Source: Liolophura sinensis (Eukaryota; Mollusca; Polyplacophora; Chitonida; Chitonidae). From it: 60,000 nt of DNA. Location: NCBI RefSeq assembly GCF_032854445.1, contig NC_088299.1, forward strand, positions 3,511,001 through 3,571,000. The letters run 5' to 3'. Below are positions 33,302-46,144 of the stretch, piece after piece. The notes under the pieces were generated by a model. It was not told the origin of the DNA and did no database searches. It saw only the letters and a program-made list of their open reading frames with translations. Both the position numbers and the translations under genes were made by a program. The stretch's first letter is position 1; each line of letters opens with the position of its first letter.

Positions 33302-36300
33302 ATGCCACGGATTATACCCCAGATGACGTCTACCGTAATAAAATCTTACCCAGACCAAGACTGTGAAAATGGCCAGAAACCGGCAGCGAAAGTCGACGCC
33401 TGTCTGAAGGACAAACCGTTCCAACTGTCCAAACCTCTTGTGGTCTCCATGAGCCTTTTTGGTCTCCTATTTCTGAACTGTAAGAACCGCAAGTGGTCCA
33501 GAATAACAAGAGTGTATTCTTTATTCGTCGTGCTCCTCTTCTGGGTCAGTTTTATTCAGCTGTTCTTCGCGTATAGAGATGAACATTTCGGAGCAGAATC
33601 GTTCTTCAAAGTGGTTGTACATCTGTGGTATCTGCACAACTGTGTGAATGCCCTGGTTACGTACAAAGCCTGCAACAACGAGAATCACTTTGTTGAGTTT
33701 CTTCTCAGATGGTCCAGGCTCCTCAGCACAAATCGCGGGATTTCTCCACTCGACACCACCTTCAGCACCTCAAACTACGAACGCAGAGTTAAAAGAAGAT
33801 TCATCTTATTTTTGACAATTGGCTGGATTGCCACGTTTGTGAATATCGGATATAATAATTATTTTCTCTTCAATACTAATCATATGGAGTTTGCCATCGC
33901 ACCGGTGTCATCCGGTCATTCCTTTGTCGTACCCATGAGAGTAATATCAGCCGTTGTTCAAGTGTACATGTCCGCAGCTTGGGTATTCACGTTGTTAATG
34001 TTTATGATGATGTCAGGCGTCATTTACCGCGAGTTCCAAACATTCCATGATGATTTCTGTCAGGCAATCTCTCCAGAGGGGCACATCGCTGAATTAGAAT
34101 GGTTTAGACGACGTCATGAAGATATCTGCCAAATGGTGGATAGTGCAGATAATGTTTTGAGTGCCTTCAACGCCGCTGGAATTTTGTTCCCCACTTGTGT
34201 GGCAATGTTGTTGTTATATAGCGTCGTAGCCAGCCCAAGCATAAGAGCTGACCCATCGCTTAAAGTGGCTTACTTTTTCTGGTTTGGGGTGTCATGCTTT
34301 TATTTGGTGTTGATTTCATACGGAGGGGGCTACCTTAATCACATGGTAAGTTTTGTAAATCTTAAACGTATCAATAATTATGTACATGTAGTACATTTGA
34401 GCTTAATTTAGTCCATTATGGCTTTGTGCCACAAAAAAGTCCTGGATCTGATACAAAGATTATTCGCTTTACGGGTTGAGCAAACCTGACGCATGCTAGG
34501 AGAACCCACCGGATCTGCTGTCTATGCAGTGTCTAAGCTGTAACACCCGAGCAGTGACGACGGTGTTATAACCGTCAAGTGATCACACATAACCCGTGAA
34601 ATACAGCCTATTCAAAATTTACGTCAGTCAGAGTTTCATTCTAAGTGTTCATGTGAATGCATAAAAAGTAGCAAATTACATGCGTCCTAGAACCATTTCT
34701 TTAGCAGAATCAGGTAAGACAAATTGCAATGATGTTAATTACTATTTAATGGACTCGTCATTGGTCTAGAACTACACACAGTGCTGTGTTGTCATTACAT
34801 CTAACATACAATAACATTAAAACAATGTTTAAGAAAGAATTCCGTTTGCATGGCTTATCAAAATGTTACTCTCGATCACTCTTCAGTCACTAAAATGGCA
34901 TGGGACTTAATCTCTCTTGATTACAATCAATATGCGTCACACATGTTTTAAGCTGCCGAGTGGCGCTTCGGTTTCCTCCAAATATAATATATACAAAACA
35001 TTCGGTAGCAAAAAACAATAGAACACTTCACCGAAGCTCAATTTATTGATTAAGTTTTGAGGTTCGTTCATGACTTATAAGCGTACTTTGTCACCAAACA
35101 TATTGCTAAAGAAATGAAACCGGTACCATGCTTCCCTTTGTCAGGCACATGCCCCTCTGAAGGCACTTCACAAAATCCAAGCTAAAGAGGCCACACCCGA
35201 GTTTTCACTTCAGGTAAGAGAAAGCCCCTGAACCGAAAAAGGTCCACAGTCCACCGTAATGTTGCATTCTTTTGGATGAACAAGTTGTGGTCACTAGAAC
35301 CTTTGTTCATTCTCGGGGTTCGACTCTTCTTATTTTGTGCTCTTTTGTGAACTGTGTGTGTCATGTCAACATGAACTTTCTTGCAACTGTTTCTATAATT
35401 GTATGACAAGAAAATATAAAATTCTGCAACTTCAACCACCAGTTCCTAAAAGAATATGATTGCAGCTGTTTATAAAATCATTATGCTGATGTCATAAACA
35501 TGAATGTGTTTATGTCCCTAGCCCAGGTTAAGGGGAATTAGATACAACTGTGACCGACAGAGATCCTAATTGTGTTATTCTCATTGTAAACTTTTCGAAA
35601 CTTAATTGATTATTAAATAACCAGTGACGTAGATTAAAATAATCGCATTACACACAAAATGGAACAAATGCTACAAGGCAAGATATCTTGACCTCACATT
35701 AATATCGAAATACGCATAATTTACAATTTTACAACTGAAAGTGTCCTTTTTGTCATACAGACGGCTTGAGAAGAGACCTTGGTCTTCCTATCACAGATAT
35801 TTGTCTTAATAATTTGCTTCCTAGAAATCCAACAAAAGTGGACAGATTTCTGTCACAGCGATGGCAAAATTATTTGTTGGTGAAGTGTCGTTAATATACC
35901 GTCGTAAATAAAATATATGGAGATTTAAAAAGATTACATTTCAGTAATTTTGACATATTCGTACTCATATGAAAACAATGTCTGCCAGTAGAAGTGAGGA
36001 ATTTTCCTAGATGTGTTGTTGGTAAATCATATCATCGAATTTCAACAATTTATTGATTCATCCAATGTCCTATGAATGGTAACTTTTAGAAATAGGCAAA
36101 ACAAAGAAAGCAATGTTGATTTTGCGGTAAATGTAACGGTGATCTGTTTTAGTGACACCGGAATTCTGTAAATTAAATATATGTAAGGAATCGTAGCATA
36201 GAGAGTAGAGAAATTTAAGGTGGATATAACTTTATTTGGCATCTGCTTTTAAGCTGCAGTTCTTCCGTTAGACGTTTTCGACTTTCAAGGCAGTTGGTAC

Positions 36301-37851
36301 GTGGATTTTTTTTTATTGAGAGCTCATTCCAAGCTGACTTCTTGTTAAGTTGACGTAGATAGGATGGACAGCATTAGTACAACTAACCTACCCATGAATA
36401 AAACTAGCTTTGGGAACATTTCAGGAATTCTGTAAATTTATATCAGTATGACTAGAAGGTATATTTATATTATTTTAAGGAAGATTTTGTGTTTGTTATA
36501 TCGTTTCTATAGAGATAATGTAGTATCAGAATACATCGATGTTGTTGTAGACGAATTTCCTTTCTCAAATAACTAAGTAATCCAACCTGTATCATATTGA
36601 ATTGCCCTTCATAGATTTAAAGGCAAATCCCAGTGTTATGTGATGCCAGGCTACTATTAAATAACCCCCCCCCCCCACCCACCCCCAGATTGTTTAAAAT
36701 TTGAAAAATGAATACGTTAAAATGTCTCTTCCGCAGATGACAATGTTTTTAAACAAACTGACAGGAGAGGCCATCGGGCTGACAGCCTTGAACATGTTTG
36801 TGATTGACAAACCAACAATTCTGACGGTAAGTTGGTTGAAGTATCATAAGTAGGTAAAGACAGTTTGAGAAATGAAATCTCCCGTTTCCAACAACAAGAA
36901 CGTTTTCTAATTGTAGAGCATTTTGTCTTTCTAGTTGGTGGTTACTGGCAACTCAGTAGTTTTTAAGAAGCCGTGGTTATGCTACAAACATTCTGGGCTT
37001 ATTCCAATCAAGTTTAAATGAAAGCGAGGTTACGCTACAACCACATTGAGTTGATTTACATCGGGCTGAAGACGCAATTACACATAATAGAGCCAATTTC
37101 TGTTATCGGAAATCACTGGTAATTCAGTGATTGATTGAGCTTAACGTCATGCTCAAGAAGTTTTCAAATTTTTGAAGACGGCTAGTTTTAGAACTGACCA
37201 AAACGGCAATAAACGGTGTAAAGGCCCTACCTTCTCCAGGTTTCTGACAAACTACAGGACAAACTGGCAGCGAAAACAGCCAGAGCTGTCTCGGAATACG
37301 CCATCTCATCGTTGAAGGAATTTAAGGTTACAACACTTCGATTACCTGAGTCATCGATGCATCATGATTAATTTGATTTTGACAACAAGCGCTAGAACAT
37401 AAGGTTGTAAGGGCCTTTTTTTCGTCGTGGTATATGAACGGCCTAACTACATAAAGTATGGTACACGATTTGGTTTCTTCATTTGTTTGCCTAGAACATT
37501 CCTTGCGCCTTGATCATTAAAAATTGTGCAACTAATTTCGTACACTATATACTTATTTTGCTCTTCGGTAGTTTGTGTTAAATGCGGATTTGGGAATGAG
37601 TCTTGAGGCTGATAACCTGGTCTCTGTTAACAACATGTACACGAATGTCTGTTTCGACGCAGGCATTTACACAAAGTGAATGATAACCAGGGGAGAGTTA
37701 TGGAGAGTCCAATCAGCTTACATTGACTGATTTTCATGTTTCTGTTCCACAGATTGCGGGAGCCTTCATCACGTATTTCATCGTCCTCATACAGTTCCAG
37801 CAGCCGTCGAGTGCTCTTGGTTCTAGCGTTTGTAACTGCACAGGATTGTAA
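33302..37851 (+). CDS. GRL-5, gustatory-receptor-like 7-TM chemoreceptor
   Basis: Intact gene of 433 codons: exons 33302-34345, 35145-35213, 36737-36826 and 37753-37851, phase 0 throughout. Very close to GRL-1; one codon shorter near the N-terminus (PQMTSTVIK). Exon 2 is identical to that of GRL-1 (AHAPLKALHKIQ...). Exon 3 reads LTALNMFVID, where GRL-1, GRL-4 and GRL-7 have LTALD. Exon 4 has TYFIVLIQF and a tail SSVCNCTGL. From about 33830 to 34900 it is closer to GRL-psi6 than to GRL-1, suggesting gene conversion. Likely a membrane chemoreceptor with unknown ligand. Confidence 0.92.
34545..34825 (+). repeat. R250 repeat copy in intron 1 of GRL-5
   Basis: gagcagtgacgacggtgtta, gtgatcacacataacccgtg, ttcatgtgaatgcataaa, caatgatgttaattac, cattggtctagaacta: equivalent of 4583-4800. 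Confidence 0.65.
35761..35894 (+). other. Exon-like open frame in intron 2 of GRL-5
   Basis: Same acceptor as in GRL-1 (gtcctttttgtcatacag), then a 43-codon frame from 35763: GLRRDLGLPITDICLNNL... ending KCR. Compared with GRL-1 it has lost exactly 21 bases (7 codons), which keeps the frame. Function unknown. Confidence 0.45.
36665..36687 (+). repeat. C-rich tract before exon 3 of GRL-5
   Basis: A run of about 12 C followed by ACCCACCCCCAG, about 50 bases before the exon 3 acceptor. A shorter version is at 46910-46930; GRL-1 lacks it. Confidence 0.8.
37240..37371 (+). other. Candidate alternative last exon in intron 3 of GRL-5
   Basis: The acceptor ctaccttctccag leads in phase 0 to 43 codons (VSDKLQDKLAAKTARAVSEY..., ending SSMHHD) and TAA. 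The end differs from GRL-1 and GRL-psi6 because the region holding their TAG is deleted. Confidence 0.35.
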
Positions 37852-38461
37852 GGACGAAAAAAGATTACACTTTACCGAATATCTGAGGGAGAAATTCTGT
37901 CAGAGATTTGATTGTCAGCCGAAAACAGAGTACTGTGAATCTTTTACATTGTGTCAAGTAACTTTAGGAGTAAACTAGAAGCAGGGACAAAGCCCTTTAT
38001 TTATTCTGATTGGTCGAAATGATTCCCTCTATGCATTGGGAAATTGCTGGTATTTTGAAAATCTCGTGAAAACAGCATTTTAGTGTCTGGAGGATGAATT
38101 ATGCCTATGAGTTTCTCTGCTCCTGATTCCGCTTCAGCCATCGTGCTACTGAATGTGTAGTTTTATTCCTGATGCCGAACTTTTTGTAATTTTCAACGCT
38201 AAACCAAATGAATTTTAGACGACACGGTGTATGTCCTTGTGTAATGTCAAATATACAACACCTATTTCCCTCCTAAAGTCAATCGATTAACGGATAATCG
38301 ATTAAAGTGGACCTCATGCCAAGTTTTAACCAAAGTTACAAGATTTTTCCTCCCAAACAATTTAGTTTATTTAAGCGTCATGATATAAGGCTGACCATGT
38401 CTAACGGTTCCTTACAACAGGCACAATTTGTAATACCACCGTTATGCTAGCGTCAGCGGAA

Positions 38462-38612
38462 ATGCCGCTAGCTCCGGAAACACCCCGGAACCTGGACAAA
38501 ATTAAGGATCCGGTCTGCTGGGACAAAATCGAGGCTTGACTGGAAGAGAAACGGTTTCAACTGGCCAAACCTCTGGTGGTCTCCATGATTCAATGGACTC
38601 TTCTTGCTCAAC
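38462..38612 (+). pseudogene. GRL exon-1 5' relic, copy B
   Basis: ATGCCGCTAGCTCC start, then KIEA-stop-LEEKRFQLAKPLVVSM, continuing past VSM with gattcaatggactcttcttgc, which resembles the SLFGLLFLN codons of intact genes. The TGA sits where receptors have a Cys codon (TGC/TGT). Confidence 0.75.
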
Positions 38613-39459
38613 CAATAGAACAAGCCGTTGCAGTAATTGGGCTTTGAAAACGTGTTAGTTCTTGTCTCGTTTGTTGAGTTCAGATGTGAGGCTTTATTGA
38701 CGCAGAGTAGTGCGTGTTACGATCAAGAGGAGATGACCTTTAAGGTACTGCCACCAGACAGGCTTCTGTGTACGATGAATACTTCCAGAGAATTGAATCC
38801 TTTCAAGAAAGATGATATCTTTTTGGGCAGTGAAATTGTTTTTTAAATTTACTCCGATTCCGAATTGTCGAAAGATTACAATTTCGTCCAACAAGTCACC
38901 TATCAGGCATGGCTGCTAAAAATTAATTGATTAAAGATAACAATCAAAATTATTAGAAAATGAGAATTTCAAAATAGAACCATTATTTTAGCGCCTATCA
39001 ATGTTCAGTTTGAAGCCTTACAACATGGCTAGTTTTGCACTATTAGTTAAACCGGAAACGAAATATAGGACATTTTCAATTTTTGATGCATGAAAAACTG
39101 CAAGCAAAATCGTCATCACTTAGAGTTTTTAATTTGAACCAATTTTTAAAGGCCTCCCAAAGCATCAGTGATACATTGCAAGTCGTGGATTAATGATTTA
39201 AGCGATCATTGAAATGTTGGTTTACATACTTGATTTACGGTAAACTGAAGTTGACTGGCAAAATTAAATAATTATCTTTATGCATTTACGGAATCAGTTT
39301 GGTTTCCCAAGGAGTACTATTTCTTGGAAGGATTTCAATGATTTTCTTCTACTTAATTGTCTTGGTACCATTCCAAATGGGAAACGTAGTGTGGATGTAA
39401 CCAGCAGGTGGGAATGTTTAAAATCCAAAGCGTATTGTGGTTGTCAATGAATGCCAGTG
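38613..39459 (+). other. Intergenic, copy B
   Basis: Aligns with 8481-9369. No convincing gene; small scattered matches to exon 1 of the receptors. Confidence 0.4.
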
Positions 39460-39715
39460 AGTGTAATTCGCAGCGAAGTATAACTGTTAGCAATTGTTAG
39501 TGTCTGCAATCCGCAGCCTAGTATGGCTGTTAACAATCGCTAATGTCTGCAATCTGCACCCAAGTATGACTGTTAGCAATCGCTAATGTCTGCAATTCGC
39601 AGCCAGGTATGACTGTTAGCAACTGCTGATGTCTGCATTCCGCAGCTAAGTATGACTGTTAGCAATTGCTGATGTCTGCATTCCGCAGCCAAGTATGGCT
39701 GTTAGCAATTGTTAG
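39460..39715 (+). repeat. 43-bp minisatellite, copy B (about 6 units)
   Basis: Same unit as 9370-9845 (agcaatcgctaatgtctgca), with roughly half the number of repeats. Confidence 0.88.
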
Positions 39716-40421
39716 TGATATTATACATACTTCGGAAAAATACAGTTATGATATCGCTTGCATCCCATCGGGGAGTAAATTCGATGTCTCTTATTCGCGA
39801 AATTTTGTTATTTACTTGACTGATTGTCGGTTGTACTCAAGAATATGTCGCTTACACAACAGACACAGGCTTTATTTAGCTCCCCGGCTGTGTTGAGTTT
39901 TCTCCAGCCTGTCTTCACTTAGGCTACATTTACTTCCCTCCAAGTAAGCCTGACTGCGGTCATTCAAGTGATATATTCTTAATTGTGACCACAAAAAATC
40001 AGTTTCTTGCTGCTGTAATGCTGTTTGCTTTGAGCATGGCGCAAAACACCAGTCAAGCAAGCAACAGCAAAGATCAGGTGAAATAAAGAAATAAGTCATC
40101 AACGTTGATCAGTTCATCTACGCAGCACTGTGATGCCTGAGGTAGAGAGTCCACATCATGAGCAGGAATCCTTGACTTGAAAACTGGCTGCCTTGTACGG
40201 CCTGTGCCGAAGATAAAAGGCCAGGTATTGGCCTTCCAATCTCAGTACGCAATGACTGAATGCAGAGTCTGCCCTCTGTTTACATGTACCTTCAATTTCC
40301 TCCAAGCGACAATGTTGTTTCAATTTGCATTTGTAGGATAAATAATTTGAATGCATGCCCAGATTTTGGTAACTGTGATTTATGTTTGATGCTGGAAATT
40401 TCCTTTTCATATTTCTAACAG
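39716..40421 (+). other. Intergenic, copy B
   Basis: Aligns with 9846-10541, including the worn SINE-like piece near 39820-39870. No gene is seen. Confidence 0.4.
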
Positions 40422-40547
40422 GTGGCAACCTCACAGAATCGTGTGTATTTGAATGCAGGGTCATTGATGTTAAACATCTCAGATGCAGAATTTGACATGT
40501 CAGCAGAAGCGCTAGCAGGGAAGAGAGAATTTGATCAATGCATCTAA
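40422..40547 (+). other. Terminal-exon-like frame, copy B
   Basis: After the acceptor catatttctaacag, 41 codons (VATSQNRVYLNAGSLMLNIS, then DAEFDMSAEALAGKREFDQCI) and TAA. The KKRK end of copy A is changed and the stop displaced by a small deletion. Confidence 0.3.
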
Positions 40548-41474
40548 TTTTGTTTTATCAGTTTACCTTAGTTATCTCCCCTGAAAGATTTCTCATTATT
40601 ATGTGCTAATTTCTAAATACATATAGATGTATTACCTATATGTTCATTTTGCCCCACTGATGTCTTCAGGATTAAGTGTAAAACACATTTGGAATGGTTT
40701 AAAAGTGGATAGACTGTTAAGCTTGTATGATGTTACTGGAAATGTCATCCAGGATATAGGTGAATTGCAGGATCAAACTTAGTACCCATGGTTTGAAAAG
40801 TGAAATAATCTTAAATCGTTGCACATATCAGGATTTATTGGTGCACGGAAAATGCGTTTTTACCAGACAGTTCATTTAAGAAGGAGGTCAGCAAGCTGGT
40901 AAATCTGAGACTATTATACGGCTTGCACTAAAAATGTTGTCAGAATGTGAAATTAAATTTATATTCAAATTGGTAATATAATTTCGGGACTTGCATGGGT
41001 TTCATTTGTGAAAACTGACTTCCGCCTGTGTTATCTTACCACTGTAACTGCCAACAATCATAGTGTTGCTGTTGACAAATTTTCTCGTTTTGAGATATAT
41101 TGAACTATATTAAAAAGAAATAAAAGTAAATAATAGGCAACGAGAGTGGGAATATTTCACTTTTGTTCATGGTCTACATTGAAATAAGCGTTGAAATAAC
41201 CAATTTTGAAAATCATAGAAGTCTCTCTTTGAATTTTTATCAAGAGAACAAATATTTCTATAGTGCTTAAACATTTAGCGTTTTGTTCTGGTATGATTTT
41301 AAGTGATATTTTCAACACCAGTATTGTAAGCGCATGTAAATGAATGAATCGGGATTTACTTTAATCTCCTTGCGGCTAATCCTTTCTAGAAAATCTCGAC
41401 TTAGAGTGCTGTGTTATTTATGTAGTGCTATATCGTAGATAGTATATATACAGTGCATGTATATGTGATTTCCC
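40548..41474 (+). other. Intergenic, end of copy B
   Basis: Aligns with 10653-11580. No gene is seen. Confidence 0.5.
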
Positions 41475-41899
41475 AGAATCTCCGTTCTGTTTATACCAGA
41501 GGTCATCGCTTCACCTCTGCCAGTTCAGTTCAGATATGTACAGTACATCTTGACCAATGAAGTACTTGTATCAGAGCAAAGGAGTGGTTGTGACCAATCT
41601 GAATATGCATGTGAAGTGTGCAAACTTGAGGTCACATGATAGCGGAACTTGATTTCTCGGTATATCAGAGATCAACCTTACTCTGGCATCTGGTGAATAA
41701 TTCGGGTTCATTTGAAATAACTGGAACACCTTTCGCCTTTCACACCAGTGAAATGACACAGGGAAGTTGCTGTTCTGACCAGTGAGAGTGTCCGTCTGAA
41801 TTGCACTAGGGAGGTATTTGATTACATGATTAAACAACAGATTTAAAAACAACATATGATGGAAAGCTTGGGGATTTCATTGGTTATAATACAAAAGAC

Positions 41900-42065
41900 C
41901 CCAGAACAGAGGGTCAAACTGGGGACACGACGACAATGTGATGGTTGGCAATTGGTCAAATTTAACCGTTTGAAAATCTGGCCTCTTGTCAACTTACTGC
42001 GACTATGGTTTTATTCAAGTTTTTTATGTAAATGCTTAAATGATAAAAACCTGCACGTCCCTTTT
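41900..42065 (+). repeat. R250 repeat copy upstream of GRL-psi6
   Basis: Worn and shortened: gggtcaaactggggac, tggcaattggtcaaatttaacc, cttgtcaacttactgcgact, atgtaaatgctt. Confidence 0.55.
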
Positions 42066-42479
42066 ATACAATTGCTTCAATGAGAATGTGATGTGATTGT
42101 TATCCATTGCCAATTTCTGCTTTTATGTTTTGATTCGGCAGACTCTTGAAAAAACAACTGCCTGGATATTGATTGAAACTCTCCTATTTTTGTGTCACAG
42201 AGCCTTTTCAGATCACATATTAAAGCATTTCGGAACGATTCCATACTTGGTTGCTGACTAGCGACGTTATAAACTTAATTGCCCGGTAAACCGTAATAGC
42301 CTTTTGATTTACATTGAAGTTGAAATCGTGTCATTCAACGCAGAGTGTATAGGAACAATAAAGAGCACAGATGAATATTTCGTCGTGGAGAGTTCCGTGT
42401 AAACTACCAGCTAAACACAATGACTGAAGTTTGGAAGCATCGACAAACGAGACGTTAGTTAAACATTCAACCATACTGG

Positions 42480-42678
42480 CATGTCGAAAATGCAAAGTCA
42501 CATTGATAGGGTGGGCTCCAACATTTCCAAGGCATTTATTTGGTTCCAACCAGTCTTGTTTCGAAGTTCGTGTAACACGATTCACCAGTCGGCGGCCACA
42601 GCTTCCAAAATTGTCATCGACTCATAGAAATAGACAGGTAGCAATATTCACTCGAAGGCATGTATCTGGCAATCTCAA
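42480..42678 (+). promoter_or_regulatory. Conserved upstream block of GRL-psi6
   Basis: acgattcaccagtcgg at 42577-42592 and agcaatattcactcgaagg near the start, as in GRL-1. It is intact although the gene is broken. Confidence 0.4.
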
Positions 42679-43904
42679 TTGCCACGGATTATTCCCATAA
42701 TATCGTCGTCTACCGCAATGAAACCTTACCCAGACCAAGACGGAGAAATTGGCCAGAAACCGACAGCGAAAGTCGACGCCTGTCTGAAGGACAAACCGTT
42801 CCAACTGTCCAAACCTCTTGTGGTCTCCATGAGCCTATTTGGACTCCTGTTTCTGAACTGTAAGAAGAGCAAGTTGTCGTCAATCACAAGAGCATACTCG
42901 TTATTCGTCATTTTCCTCCTCTGGATCAGTTTTATTCAGCTGTTCTTCGCGTATAGAGATGAACATTTCGGGGCTAAATTCTTCTTCAAAGTGGTACATC
43001 TGTGGAATCTGCACAACTGTGTGAATGCCCTGGTTACGTACAAAGCCTGCAACAACGAGAATCGCTTTGATGAGTTTCTTCACAATTGGTCCAGACTCCT
43101 CAGGACAATTCGCGGGATTTCTCCACATGACACCAGCTTCAGCTAGAGTTAAAAAAATTGATGTTATTGGTGACAATTGGCGCTGGATTGTTATGTTTGT
43201 GAATATCGGGTATAATGTTTTTTTTCTCTTTCATACTAATCATATGGAGTTTGCCATCGCACCGGTGTCATCCGGTCATTCCTTTGTCGTACCCATGAGA
43301 GTAATATCAGCCGTTGTTCAAGTGTACATGTCCGCAGCTTGGGTATTCACGTTGTTAATGTTTATGATGATGTCAAGCGTCATTTACCGCGAGTTCCAAA
43401 CACTCCATGATGATTTCTGTCAGGCAATCTCTCCAGAGGGGCACATCGCTGAATTAGAATGGTTTAGACGACGTCATGAAGATATCTGCCAAATGGTGGA
43501 TAGTGCAGATAATGTTTTGAGTGCCTTCAACGCCGCTGGAATTTTTTTCCCCACTTGTGTGGCAATGTTGTTGTTATATAGCGTCGTAGCCAGCCCAAGC
43601 ATAAGAGCTGACCCATCGCTTACAGTGGCTTACTTTTTCTGGTTGGGGGTGTCATGGTTTTATTTGGTGTTGATTTCATACGGAGGAGGCTACCTTAATC
43701 ACATGGTAAGTTTTCTAAACCTTAAACGTGTCAATAATTATGTACATGTAGTACATTTGAGCTTAATTTAGTCCATTATGGCTTTGTGCCACAAAAAAAT
43801 CCTGGATCTGATACAAAGATTATTCGCCTTACGGGTTGAGCAAACCTGACGCATGCTAGGAGAACCCACCGGATCTGCTGTCTATGCAGTGTCTAAGCTG
43901 TAAC

Positions 43905-44190
43905 ACCCGAGCAGTGACGACGGTGTTATAACCGTCAAGTGATCACACATAACCCGTGAAATACAGCCTCTTCTCAATTTACGTCAGTCAGAGTTTCATT
44001 CTAAGTGTTCATGTGAATGCATAAATAATAGCAAATTACATGCGTCCTAGAACCATTTCTTTAGCAGAATCAGGTAAGACAAGATGCAATGATGTTAATT
44101 ACAATTTAGTAGACCCATCATTGGTCTAGAACTACACAGAATGCTGTGTTGTCATTACATCTAACATACAATAACATTAAAAGAATGTTT
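43905..44190 (+). repeat. R250 repeat copy in intron 1 of GRL-psi6
   Basis: Nearly identical to 34545-34825, at the same place in the intron. Confidence 0.65.
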
Positions 44191-44714
44191 TAAGAAAGAA
44201 TTCCGTTTGTATGGCTTATCAAAATGTTGCTGTGGATCACTCATCAGTTACCAAAATTGCATGGGACTTAATCTCTCTTGATTACAATCAATATGCTTCA
44301 CACATGTTTTAAGCTGCCGAGTGGCGCTTCGGTTCCCTCCAAATATAATATATACAAAACATTCGGTAGCAAAAAACAATAGAACACTTCACCGAAGCTT
44401 AATTTATTGATTAAGTTCTGAGGTTCGTTTATGATTTATAAGCGTACTTTGTCACCAAACATATTGCTAAAGAAATGAAACCGGTACCATGCTTCCCTAT
44501 GTCAGGCACATGCCCCTCTGAAGGCACTTCACAAAATCCAAGCTAAAGAGGCCTCACCCGAGTTTTTACTTCAGGTAAGAGAAAGCCCCTGAGTCAACCA
44601 AACACAGTCCACCGTTATATTGCATTCTTCTGGGTGGACAAGTTGTGGTGAATAGACCGTCTGTTCGTTCTCGAAAATGCGCTGTTCTTATTTTGTTCAC
44701 TCTTTTGTGAACTG

Positions 44715-45715
44715 TGTTTTGTATGACTTTTTAACGTCTTCATGTACTGTTAGTCTGCGGACCTTTGTAAAAGCATAACAGGCCCCTTTTATATATGTAC
44801 AGCGCGGACCTGGCCGAAAGCACCTTGTTCAATGCTCTGTTTATTTAACTGGATGTTCATTGGCTGTTAAATTGGCTGTGTTTAAAAATAGTTGAATCCA
44901 CCTGGCACGTATATAAGCCGTGTTTTCTGTGCAGAGGGGAGGTATTTTTGCTGCATTCACTGGGAGCCAGGAGAGTGTGCGACGCTCTCGTATCGAGCCC
45001 ATTATATTTATATGAGCTGGTGATGCCAGTTTCATTTGGGAGGACAGATTTTTATGCCGGCACCGTTTGTGTACCACAGTAGTACTGATGTCTGGTTTAT
45101 GTGAATTTCTGCGGAAGTCACGTTTATTGGTGTTCGGATCTTTATTATGATTATACAGTGTGGACTGTGTAATTTGTTTAACACGCTGACCTCACCTGAC
45201 CGACAAGGTCGTCAAGGACTCTAAACTGAAGTTTTGCAAAGGACGTTCGTTCTGCCACAAGGTGACATTACTCTACGTCTCTGAACGGCTCGTTTGTGAG
45301 CTTCTGCGGGAGCTGTGACTGATCTAAAGTGGATTATACCTTCATGCCTGTATTTACCCTGTGTTGTGCTCTGCGGGTGTGGCGTCATTCAAAGGCTTGA
45401 CTGTTCCAGTTCTGTGTAACCTGTGTACTGTGTTCGCGTTCGCTATCCTAGCGAAGTACCTGACTAGGACAATTTGTGAATTGTGTGTTTATCCCATGGT
45501 CTTTACGTTGGATCTTCTGGAACACGTTCCTTGGGATGCAAAGGTGAACTGGAAACTTTTAAAGACCGGTAATACTGATGTGTATGTTTTTTATGTTGTT
45601 GTTGTTGAACTGTCTGTAAAACTGTACGTCTCATTTTGTATATATAAAGCATTGTTTACATTGTAATATTGAGTCACTGAGTCTGTTTTCTGTTGCTGTT
45701 TTCAATACCGTAACA
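44715..45715 (+). mobile_element. Solo LTR, copy 3, with target duplication
   Basis: TGTTTTGTATGAC to CCGTAACA, 1001 bp, inserted in intron 2. Direct flanks ACTG (44711-44714) and ACTG (45716-45719) form a 4-bp target duplication. The empty sites exist in GRL-1 (gaactgtatgcgtaatgtcaa, near 5339) and GRL-5 (gaactgtgtgtgtcatgtc). The insertion therefore postdates the unit duplication. Confidence 0.9.
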
Positions 45716-46144
45716 ACTGTGTGCGTAATGTCAAGATGGACTATCTAAAAATCACAAGATGATCTCTCTTGCAACTGTTCCTATAATTGTATCACAAGAA
45801 AATATAAAATTCTGCAACTTTAACCACCAGTTCCTAGAGGAATATGATTGCAGCTGTTTTTAAAAGCATTATGCTGATGTCATAAACATGAATGTGTTTA
45901 CGCCCCTAGCCCGCGTTAAAGGGAATTAGATACAACTGTGAGAGACAGAGATCCTAATTGTGTTATTCTCATTGTAAACTATTCGAAACTTACTTAATAA
46001 TTAAATAACTTGCGACGTAGATTGAAATAATCTCATTGTACACAGAACTTAATAAATTCTACAAGACAAAATATCTACACGTCATAAGCAGTACCCTTTA
46101 TATTTGTACATTAATATCCAAATACGGATTCTTTTCTTATTTAG

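Larger units (their letters stand above)
31865..41460 (+). repeat. Segmental duplicon, copy B (GRL-5 unit)
   Basis: Second copy of the 9.6-10 kb unit; it abuts copy C at about 41470. It carries GRL-5, the exon-1 relic with stops, a six-unit minisatellite and the exon-like frame at 40422. Lengths and edges are by eye. Confidence 0.75.
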
